DNA of 41,692 nt, from positions 1 to 41,692 of the forward strand of contig CANHQR010000030.1 of assembly GCA_947462815.1 (NCBI GenBank), given 5' to 3'. Shown here one piece after another: positions 25,422-32,357 of the stretch. Made by a program: the position numbers and the translations under genes. How positions within the stretch are numbered: position 1 is the stretch's first letter; every line of letters starts with the position of its first letter. The notes under the pieces were generated by a model that had not been told where the DNA came from, made no database searches, and was given only the letters and a program-made list of their open reading frames with translations. The stretch comes from Pseudobdellovibrionaceae bacterium. GTDB taxonomy: Bacteria; Bdellovibrionota; Bdellovibrionia; Bdellovibrionales; JAMPXM01.

Positions 25422-25739
25422 GTGGACAACATCATCAACCCGGAATTTTCCAGTACTTCAGCCGTTCTAGAAAAGTATAAGAGCGAAGCGTTCAACGTTT
25501 TAGTTCACCTGCATTTAATGGCCATACAAAAGGGGACATACCTTAAGCTTAAAGAACATGAACTCCTGAAGGCCACAGATGAGTTATACGCCTTCATAGG
25601 GGCAGAGTATAAACGAGCGTGGCAAATCATCGAGATCGAAGGGACCGAACAGTTTCTGGCAGAGCTTCAATCCTTTAACTCCAAGCATCAGTCGTCCAAA
25701 AACACTTCAATTCCGTTCGATGCCATCTCTAAGCAATGA
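25422..25739 (+). CDS. Small hypothetical protein
   Basis: 105 residues from a GTG, mostly helical and charged (EKYKSEAFNVLVHLHLM, EHELLKATDELYAFIGAEYK). No signal, no family. Composition is gene-like, but there is no good ribosome site and it lies between transposon relics. Confidence 0.45.
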   Translation: MDNIINPEFSSTSAVLEKYKSEAFNVLVHLHLMAIQKGTYLKLKEHELLKATDELYAFIGAEYKRAWQIIEIEGTEQFLAELQSFNSKHQSSKNTSIPFDAISKQ

Positions 25740-25934
25740 AAGCCTCGGTTTTTTTCGAGCATGATCCCTCGGCTCGCAGAGACACACGCTCTTGATTTCC
25801 AGCAAGAAAGTGCCCGCTCGGACCCTCAGAGTGAAAAAAATCGAACCGTGATTACTGACTCGCCATTTTTTCTCCAGCCAGATTGAGTTATCAGGGTTCT
25901 CGATTACCGGAAAAATCGTGGCTTTCTGTAGTGC

Positions 25935-26456
25935 ACCCCGTTTGAACCAGACCTAACTCTCGTGCTTCTCGGCGAACTCTCATGTTGTTAATCGACCGAT
26001 TGGCTTTGTGGGCCGCTCGTGGTTGTACTCTTATCGCTACTCTTCGATCTTTCGTCTCACATCTTCAGTCCTTCTCATAAGGGCCACGTCATGCACGGAC
26101 GACCAGCAGTTAGCTTGCACGCGGATGCGATGCTCAGGCGTTCATGCGTTGCACGCGCTAGCTTCAAGGCTTCGCGCTTGCGCCTAGGGCCTAACACTCT
26201 CCAGCGATGGTATCTTTTGCAGCTAAGAGTTCGACAGCCTTTTTAGCTACGATGCGCTCAAGTTTTCCGATCAGCTAATAGAGATCTTTTGTGCGGCGAA
26301 CTGCTGAGGCCGACATGTCGCCGAACTTTGCCTCCAAGAGTAGAAAGTCTTTTGACTGATCCCATGCTTACGACTCAATTCAGCGGAGCTCACACCGACT
26401 CGATACTCGGTCATAACTCCAGCGATCTATTCGTCTGAAAAACGTGCCTTGCGCAT
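25935..26456 (-). mobile_element. Decayed, internally deleted IS3-family element
   Basis: ATG 26456 opens RKARFSDE, an in-frame TAG, then IAGVMTEYR and ELSRKHGISQKTFYSWR (OrfA). In a shifted frame it continues KFGDMSASAVRR and LERIVAKKAVELLAAKD. Near 26030 the OrfB C-terminus appears: EYNHERPTKPIGRLT, a stop, EFAEKHES. The integrase core is missing. It has multiple stops and shifts, so it is long dead. This copy differs from the IS fragment at 23936. Confidence 0.75.
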
Positions 26457-26547
26457 ATTCGGGCTTCCTTCGGCCGTATCCTCTTGCGCGGCTTATTGGG
26501 AAGCTTCAAGCACTCCGAAATACGTGGCCAGGATCATCGCACGAAAA

Positions 26548-26740
26548 ATGGTGGAGAGGGAGAGATTGTCTCGGGCTAGTCCCCTCGACCCTGCGCTAGC
26601 GCTCAGGGCTCAAGCGCAAAAATAGCATCCTGCTATTTTTGTCGAACTCGAGCTCCCTCTGCTCGCAGAGTACGAACTTTCGTCGCGCCTTCCACAAATT
26701 AAAAAACCAACCCTTTGGGTTGGCTTTTTAATTTGGCGGA
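26548..26740 (-). repeat. tRNA-Ser-linked 185-bp unit, copy A
   Basis: Starts with a 3'-end copy of tRNA-Ser(CGA) (19 of 20 bases, 26548-26567) and ends at TTTGGCGGA, the last bases of a tRNA gene. The CCA-to-CCA offset is 185 bp. It contains a near-perfect AT-rich hairpin (AAAAATAGCA-TCC-TGCTATTTTT) and a terminator palindrome. The spacer differs from copy B (35762-35950) at about 9 positions. The tRNA that should follow is now at 28369, displaced by 26741-28368. Confidence 0.8.
26696..26734 (-). terminator. Terminator palindrome of the tRNA-Ser unit, copy A
   Basis: CCAACCC-TTT-GGGTTGG flanked by A-rich and T-rich arms that extend the dyad. Identical to the terminator after tRNA-Ser(TGA) at 35911-35949. 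Confidence 0.8.
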
Positions 26741-26813
26741 TTCTTCGCATCCGCCATCATTTCACAAGTTTGGGTGACTTTGTAGCCAACGTGTAGCCAT
26801 TGCGGGCAACGCC

Positions 26814-27116
26814 CTAGCTCACCTTCAGCTTCGCACGCGGATTAAGCCGCTCGTACAAAGTGATAAGCCGGTCAGTTGAGAACTCTTCGAGACGATTGTG
26901 CAAGATCTTGCTCATCTTGCCTTTATCAATCCCGATGATTTCAGCCATCTCCTGCTGGGAGATCTTTTTGTTCAGTTTGTAACTGACAAATTTTTGCTGA
27001 ATATCCCAACGAAACTTCTCCAAGGCGGTCGGATTCGCGGGTTTCGCCAGCGTTCCCTCCAATTTTTCCAGTTTCTTCAGCGCCCGTTTGACTTCGGCCT
27101 TGCTTGGAAAGCCCAT
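26814..27116 (-). CDS. XRE-type helix-turn-helix antitoxin
   Basis: 100 residues. ATG 27116 follows GGAGG that overlaps the upstream gene's stop (GGAGGTAAT), so translation is coupled. The HTH is ISQQEMAEIIGIDKGKMSKIL (about 53-73). A helical N-terminus precedes it. Toxin-first order and the HTH domain fit HigBA-like type II systems. It probably represses the operon through the dyad at 27430-27447. Confidence 0.82.
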   Translation of the reverse strand: MGFPSKAEVKRALKKLEKLEGTLAKPANPTALEKFRWDIQQKFVSYKLNKKISQQEMAEIIGIDKGKMSKILHNRLEEFSTDRLITLYERLNPRAKLKVS

Positions 27117-27117
27117 A

Positions 27118-27408
27118 TTACCTCCGATAAGCATTCACGACCCCGATATAAATATGGTCGTCTTCCAACAACCAGATCAGCCTGTAGCGCCTACCGTTCA
27201 GTTCGATTCGGTCGGTTTTGAAATACGAATACGGCGGCATGACATCGTCCGGATCGACAACCTGACCATCGAGAGTCTTCACTAATTTCAGGATAAGTTC
27301 GTCGGAGATACTGGCCGCATGTTTTGCCTCATAATGTGGATCAATAATAACCTTCGTGATCCGTATCTGATTCACCACAATGCTGACGCTGTACTCACGA
27401 CGTTTCAT
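27118..27408 (-). CDS. Putative type II toxin (RelE/HigB or DUF4258-like)
   Basis: 96 residues, small and basic. C-terminal strands [24 protein letters not shown]-type sequence (about 73-96) and the [10 protein letters not shown] segment resemble small RNase-like toxins paired with XRE antitoxins. The exact family is uncertain. The stop is 1 nt before the antitoxin start. Located in the block inserted next to tRNA-Ser(CGA), consistent with horizontal gain. Confidence 0.7.
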   Translation of the reverse strand: MKRREYSVSIVVNQIRITKVIIDPHYEAKHAASISDELILKLVKTLDGQVVDPDDVMPPYSYFKTDRIELNGRRYRLIWLLEDDHIYIGVVNAYRR

Positions 27409-27429
27409 CCAGAAGCCAATCTATCAAAA

Positions 27430-27447
27430 GTTACCATTTTTGGCAAC
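27430..27447. promoter_or_regulatory. Candidate operator of the toxin-antitoxin operon
   Basis: GTTACC-ATTTTT-GGCAAC, an imperfect dyad (5 of 6 pairs) 22 nt upstream of the toxin start, where an XRE antitoxin would bind. Confidence 0.5.
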
Positions 27448-27696
27448 ATTTATCTTGGTTCCCTTAGGGGTTAATCAAATCTCCGCATATTCGTGACCCC
27501 CCATGAAGTTCGAAGATCGAATTTCCGTAATTTCCGTCCTTTATCTTGTTTCTGGATGTGCCGGGCGTTACGGGCAAGTTACAGCCTCTTGTACCGTGCG
27601 GTGCGCCCGTCAAAAGAACCCCACTCCAGGTTCTTGAAGCAAGGTCTTGGCCCGAGAGTTTGATGACCACGATTGCCCGATGGGAAGCACGGCTGT

Positions 27697-28188
27697 ATGT
27701 TGACACGATTGAATTACGACGCTCGAATTGCAAAATCGGATGAACTCGAACACATCTACATGATGGGTTTTGATGTTTGGTCAGATGGCACTTCCCAAGT
27801 TGAATATCTTGCCAACTGCAGAACCTCGTCAAAATATGCGAGAGGCATCTGGTACGTCCTGACATCTGATGACCAACCGATCAGCTCGCTCATTACTTAT
27901 AAATTGGAACCCAACCAAGTCGGCATTGGCTCGATAGCAACGCCCATCAGTTACCGAAAACGCGGTTACGCATCGGAACTTATTAAAAGAGTCATGGATG
28001 AATTCGATGCCACATTGGACGTTCCAACGTATTTTTTGTACACCGACATTTCGCCGACGTTTTATGAGCGCTTTGGTTTTAAAGCTTTGCCTCTCGAATT
28101 TCAAAAGTATGAGAGTTCTACCTGCATGATAAAGCCTGGAAGAAAACAAGTTCCGCTGACCGATTCGACATTGCCAAAATATTTCTGA
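27697..28188 (+). CDS. GNAT family N-acetyltransferase
   Basis: 163 residues from ATG 27697 (GGGAAG 9 nt upstream). The CoA-binding motif is in ATPISYRKRGYASELIKRVM (R-x-x-G-Y-A) and the C-terminal motif in DISPTFYERFGFKAL. Substrate unknown. It shares the inserted block with the toxin-antitoxin pair but is transcribed the other way. The 240 nt upstream hold no gene I can support. Confidence 0.85.
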   Translation: MLTRLNYDARIAKSDELEHIYMMGFDVWSDGTSQVEYLANCRTSSKYARGIWYVLTSDDQPISSLITYKLEPNQVGIGSIATPISYRKRGYASELIKRVMDEFDATLDVPTYFLYTDISPTFYERFGFKALPLEFQKYESSTCMIKPGRKQVPLTDSTLPKYF

Positions 28189-28368
28189 AAATGATCCGGC
28201 CTTGTCGGTCAGCCTGTGAAGCCAACTTAAAGCCAGAATGTAGCCAACTTCCGTGATTGCGCGTGATGAAGTGTGATGTCCTTAATCCGTGAGATCTCTG
28301 GTGATTGAAACCTTTTGTCTGTGATTTTCAGTTCTTACGGTTTCTGGTTCCCAAACTTGGTAGAATAA

Positions 28369-28459
28369 TGGCGGAGAGGGAGAGATTCGAACTCTCGTTA
28401 CAGTATTAGTGTAAACACGATTTCGAGTCGTGCGCCTTCAGCCACTCGGCCACCTCTCC
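28369..28459 (-). tRNA. tRNA-Ser (anticodon CGA)
   Basis: 91 nt with CCA and long variable arm. Acceptor GGAGAGG / CCTCTCC, anticodon loop CTCGAAA, T-loop TTCGAAT. No terminator follows its 3' end, unlike the other tRNA-Ser on this strand, which fits displacement by an insertion. Confidence 0.96.
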
Positions 28460-28627
28460 GCACGCGAAGCGAAACGCTCTTTTGCCCGAAAACATTCAAG
28501 GATTCAAGAGGGTTTCAGCTCCCTCAACCCACTAAAGACTTCAAGAACCTCAGATGCCAGCGATTTGGGCGAGTTGCTGTTAAAAGGTGGCATCCTAGCC
28601 TCTAGGGCCATCCTATTTGGAGAATCC

Positions 28628-29338
28628 ATGCGAAACGCTCTTTGGTTGGCCTCTTCGGCTCTTACTTTCTTTTTCTTGGAGTGGCCTCGGCCCAACAGGC
28701 TACGACCAGCACGATCTTCTGCCAGGAACCCGGCAAGGTCTGGAACGCTCTTTCTGAGGAGGGGCATTTCGAATGTGCGGGCGCTCTCTTGCAAGGTGAC
28801 GCCTGCTTTATCGGTCGATGGTCCGAACGAACTCCGCGAAGATCGTCTCACTTAGCGTTGTACGGCTGAGTTTTTTCAGTACGCCCGTTATTTGAGGGAT
28901 CCCAACATGCAAGATGCGGCCTTGACCATGCTTCTCGGCACAAGTCTACTTGAGACCTCCCTGGTACATGCTTCACTGATTCAAGGATTGGCGGCCGAAT
29001 TCGTCAATATGCCAGAGACCGCCCTTGATCACCCCGAATGGAATCAGAATTTCAGCTCCATCGACATCGAACTGGTGCCCGCAGAGGTCATCGTGGGGCT
29101 ATTGGAGAACCACGCGATCCCTTCCTTTGACGAAGAAGTGATGCTTCGTCTCATCGGAGACTTGAAACGCATTGAAGGTTTCACTGTTGTGGTGAGAGCA
29201 GCCCTCTTCATCAAATACGAAGGCGGTCGCGTTGCCGGCTACGCCTTCGCGATCGACGAGTGGACCTCCCAGGAATGCTATGGCTTTTATGCTCTTTACT
29301 TCTTCGGCATCGGTGATCTCGCTAACGAGACGCTTTAA
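28628..29338 (+). pseudogene. Probable broken gene for a secreted protein
   Basis: ATG 28628 with GGAG upstream opens a signal peptide (RNALWLASSALTFFFL). Within the T-rich run near 28660-28675 the frame shifts to GVASAQQATTSTIFCQEPG. Near 28810 it returns to the first frame (VDGPNELREDRL), meets a TAG at 28853-28855, then reads on as TAEFFQYARYLRDPNM to ANETL. Rejoined it is a ~235-residue exported protein of unknown family. The 3' segment could still be translated from 28892. Confidence 0.5.
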
Positions 29339-29355
29339 GTCTTCGCGGTACAAGC

Positions 29356-30183
29356 TTATCGGCGCCTCGGAGTTGGTATCGGCTCGCCGATCACGAGTCG
29401 ACGGGCCGCACTCAATCCCTCTACATCGTCAGGTCCCAAGTTCAGGTGACCCCCGGCGCCCATAATACCAGCGATGCGCGGAAGTGGCCCCATGTTGTGT
29501 TGATGCTCCGGATGAGCCTGCTGCTCGAAGATCTCCGCCGAATAAGTATCACACAAAGCGAAGGCGTGTCCTAATTCGTGCAGGAGCAAGGGCCAGGTCG
29601 ATGCCTGAACTTGGCCGAGGCTCACTCGAAGCCGAATTGCGAAAGCTGAGGGATCTGAACTGATCAGATCACCGACTCTTCCCAAAGACTGCCGAAAGCG
29701 CTCAAAGCGAAATCCAAATATCTCCAAAGTGTCCGTCAGGCCGCCTGCGAACGACGACGAACGCGGCGACGGATTCAGGGTAATCTGATAGTAGCGGCGC
29801 CCCCCGCGACGCTCGACCACCGGCAGAGCCTCGCCGAGGTTCGTCGCAGTTTCAGTATCAGCGATGCGAACCTTCAGTTCGAGCTGGGCTGATGCGCAGT
29901 CAACCCATTCGAAGTTCGAATTCGGGACCTGCACGCCCTGGGTCAACACGCGCTGATAGATACCGAGTGCATGCCGAACTTGCTGATCGAGCGAGCTGGG
30001 CCGCACGCGATTCTCGTCGCTGACCTCAAGGCAATACCGGATCTTGCGACCTTCGAGCATCGGCTGCACCAAGTAGATATCACGGTACGTGGGTTCGACG
30101 AACGCCTTGTGAAGTCCCCAGGCCGAGGCCTCGGCCGAAACCCAGGCGGCCCCAGCCAGCAAGATTTTCGCGTAGATGTTCAT
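29356..30183 (-). CDS. Secreted metzincin-like metalloprotease
   Basis: 275 residues with a signal peptide (to SAEASAWG). The zinc motif LLHELGHAFALCD (about 201-213) has His, Glu, His and an Asp at the third-ligand position, with Ala replacing the usual Gly of HExxHxxGxxD. IMGAGGHLNLGPDDVEGL about 40 residues on looks like the Met-turn. Likely periplasmic or exported protease. Its ATG overlaps the stop of the upstream caspase-like gene (ATGA, 4 nt), so the two are made together. Confidence 0.82.
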   Translation of the reverse strand: MNIYAKILLAGAAWVSAEASAWGLHKAFVEPTYRDIYLVQPMLEGRKIRYCLEVSDENRVRPSSLDQQVRHALGIYQRVLTQGVQVPNSNFEWVDCASAQLELKVRIADTETATNLGEALPVVERRGGRRYYQITLNPSPRSSSFAGGLTDTLEIFGFRFERFRQSLGRVGDLISSDPSAFAIRLRVSLGQVQASTWPLLLHELGHAFALCDTYSAEIFEQQAHPEHQHNMGPLPRIAGIMGAGGHLNLGPDDVEGLSAARRLVIGEPIPTPRRR

Positions 30184-31226
30184 GGTCCCACCTGAGCTGG
30201 AAAGTTGCGGAGCAGAACTTCACGTTGAGCAAAAGGCGTCAACTGCAGGTTGCGACGGAACTCATCACCACAGCTTCCACGAACTAAGGCCTCGATATTG
30301 CCGAGAGCCGCATTGAGAATTTCATCATAGTAAATCAAATCACCTGTGGTGATGAGCGCCGTATCCGGTGAGGCTCGGCGCACCGAGGCCGTGAAATGTC
30401 GATCACTCGAGCAAGCGAGAAGTGTGATCATCGCAGGGCGCTGCTGACTCGCGCGAAGTTCTTGGAGCATACGCGTAAGTCCTGGTCGTCGCGCTTGGTA
30501 GTGGCCGCCGTAGTTTGGTTTTCGCAGCTTGCCTGGAGCCGCAGGCGCAAGAACAACGGGTGTGAAGTCGGGTCCACCGCCGTTTCGAGCATGTCCGAGG
30601 TAAAGAAGTGCATCGGCCTGATGAAGTCCGCCAAAAAAGCTTTCATTCGACTGAGCGGTCAACTGTTCTTGGAACTGACGAAGTGAGCCGAGGTTGTCAT
30701 CGTGGGAAATGCTCGCGGAAGCGTGGGTGACACGTAAGCGAACGAGGACCTGGTGACCGCTTCGTCTTTGTACGTATTTTTCCAAGACACTGGGGTCATC
30801 CGCTCGAGCCGTAAAGCCACAAGCCTCGGTGCGCGACCAAGCGCAGCTGGTCGTGAGGAGCTCGCGCATCGCCAAAGCCGCTGGACGATCAATTGCGGGG
30901 CTTTGTCCCAGATCTCGCCCGTTGTACTCGTAGGGTTCACCCATGGAGACATCCATATAACCAAAGGCAACGCGAACATCGAGCACGCCATCGCGCTCCA
31001 TCCGCTGATAGTAGGACTCGCACGTCTGTGAAACGCTGCCGTCGCACTGCTCATGAAGACACGCTTGCTTGGAGATCCGGCCCAAAGTGCTTCGTGTCGA
31101 TCGGAGTTGGTGGATATAGCCACTCTCCATCATGTCCGCAATACCCGCTGAGGCGAAGCTCGCCTCGAGTGCGGCAGAAGTCATGATGAGAAAAGCCAGA
31201 AATGTCGGAATTCTTAACGGCCGCAT
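30180..31226 (-). CDS. Secreted caspase-fold (CHAT/gingipain-like) protein
   Basis: 348 residues from ATG 31226; in-frame starts exist up to 31292, but this one begins directly at the signal peptide (MRPLRIPTFLAFLIM to ASFASAG). The C-terminal half reads HQADALLYLGHARNGGGPDF and then PAMITLLACSSDRHF. These are the His strand and Cys strand of clan CD proteases (CHAT, caspase, C25). The His is followed by Ala, not Gly. Cys-rich N-terminal segments (KQACLHEQC) suggest disulfides. Coupled to the metzincin-like protease downstream; one may activate the other. Confidence 0.65.
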   Translation of the reverse strand: MRPLRIPTFLAFLIMTSAALEASFASAGIADMMESGYIHQLRSTRSTLGRISKQACLHEQCDGSVSQTCESYYQRMERDGVLDVRVAFGYMDVSMGEPYEYNGRDLGQSPAIDRPAALAMRELLTTSCAWSRTEACGFTARADDPSVLEKYVQRRSGHQVLVRLRVTHASASISHDDNLGSLRQFQEQLTAQSNESFFGGLHQADALLYLGHARNGGGPDFTPVVLAPAAPGKLRKPNYGGHYQARRPGLTRMLQELRASQQRPAMITLLACSSDRHFTASVRRASPDTALITTGDLIYYDEILNAALGNIEALVRGSCGDEFRRNLQLTPFAQREVLLRNFPAQVGP

Positions 31227-31328
31227 ACGTGAGTCCATCCCCTTCGAAAACGCCAATGAGCTTTCGGCGAACGGGCGGCGAACTTCACTCACAGGGCTGT
31301 GAGACTCGAAGCTGCTGACAAAGCATCG

Positions 31329-31469
31329 TCATGGACCGGAATCGCTCGCGTTCAAGATGGAGGCCAGCGCAATTCCTCCTGACTTCAAGGCCTTAGAACT
31401 GCCAGAGCATGTAAAACCAGCGTAGATTTGAAGAAACATCTTCACACCCGCCGTCTTTTGAGGCGTCAT
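31329..31469 (-). CDS. Possible 46-residue peptide
   Basis: ATG 31469 has a good GGGGAG site 6 nt upstream. The peptide MTPQKTAGVKMFLQIYAGFT is followed by a Ser/Gly-rich end and contains one Cys. No family. It could be a gene relic. Confidence 0.25.
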   Translation of the reverse strand: MTPQKTAGVKMFLQIYAGFTCSGSSKALKSGGIALASILNASDSGP

Positions 31470-31505
31470 GATGATCTCCCCATATACCCAATAGAGTGGT
31501 GGCCG

Positions 31506-32351
31506 ATGCAATTCGAATTCAAAGGTGCTCGACTTTCGAAGGCCTTTTACAGAGAAATCTTCACCGGCTGGATAATTCTAGGACCGATCCTCATTGCCCT
31601 GGTCGGCTTGGGAGGATCACGCTTAGGGGAATTCGTCTCTGTTCTTGCCGAGGATGACGTTCGCTCCCAGGGTATTCGAGCTACAGAAGTTAAAGTTTCA
31701 GGCGACGTTCGCGCGTCGTTCCCGATCGTCTCGCTCGGACTGATCAAGTTCTATGAACATGATTTGCGATTTGAATATCGAGATATTCATGGATCTCTTC
31801 AAAACGCGTCGCTGAAGTTTCAGAGCTTTCACTCTTCTGACCTAAGTTCTTCTCCGATGATTTGGTACATGCCCGATCGCTCCGCACCGATTGCTGTCTC
31901 ATGGGCTCTTGAAGCACGCACGGCACGTCTTATAAACTCGGGTTTCTATGTTTTAGTCGGCCTCGCTGTATTGATACTTGTATTCAGGGGTTTGTTCACC
32001 AGCCTCAAGAAGATCCAACGCTATCGAAATTGTCTCTCGAGAGGTCAACTCCAGACCTACGAGGCCAAGATCGAACCACTCATTGATCAGCAAACGGGAA
32101 AAGAGTCCGAGATCAAGTCCTACTTCTACTTAGTTAAGAGACCGAGCGGCGAATTCTCTCTCGAGCACTTCATGGGTCGCCCTCTTCTGCTCGACCGGGG
32201 CCGCACAAGTTTCGTCTTGGGCCTTGTCGATCCCATGGACCTAACTCAAAAAATTATTTTTTCGGAGTCGCTCTATGAATTCGACTTGAGCGAAGAGGAT
32301 AAAGCGAAACTCATACAGAAGGGCCGCGAGCTCTTGCTAACGCCTCACTGA
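31506..32351 (+). CDS. Membrane protein of unknown function (DUF3592-like layout)
   Basis: 281 residues from ATG 31506. Two transmembrane segments (FTGWIILGPILIALVGLGG and FYVLVGLAVLILVFRGLF) flank an extracytoplasmic domain. A cytoplasmic tail with YEAKIEPLIDQQTGKESEIKS-type sequence follows. The order of helix, beta-rich domain, helix, tail resembles DUF3592 proteins, but this is weak. It ends 6 nt before the stop of the convergent GH26 gene. Confidence 0.65.
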   Translation: MQFEFKGARLSKAFYREIFTGWIILGPILIALVGLGGSRLGEFVSVLAEDDVRSQGIRATEVKVSGDVRASFPIVSLGLIKFYEHDLRFEYRDIHGSLQNASLKFQSFHSSDLSSSPMIWYMPDRSAPIAVSWALEARTARLINSGFYVLVGLAVLILVFRGLFTSLKKIQRYRNCLSRGQLQTYEAKIEPLIDQQTGKESEIKSYFYLVKRPSGEFSLEHFMGRPLLLDRGRTSFVLGLVDPMDLTQKIIFSESLYEFDLSEEDKAKLIQKGRELLLTPH

Positions 32352-32357
32352 ATATGA

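Noticed and set aside
26750-26800. Integrase 3' remnant beside the tRNA unit (repeated TGGCTACA-type bases)
   Set aside because: Only about a dozen codons on the minus strand, with no tyrosine recombinase motif.
27541-27690. Integron-like attC site upstream of the GNAT gene
   Set aside because: Short inverted segments such as GTTACGG were seen, but no paired R/L boxes or array structure; not supported.
28504-28851. 115-codon minus-strand frame
   Set aside because: Antisense to the frame-broken secreted-protein gene, whose signal peptide and ribosome site are on the plus strand.
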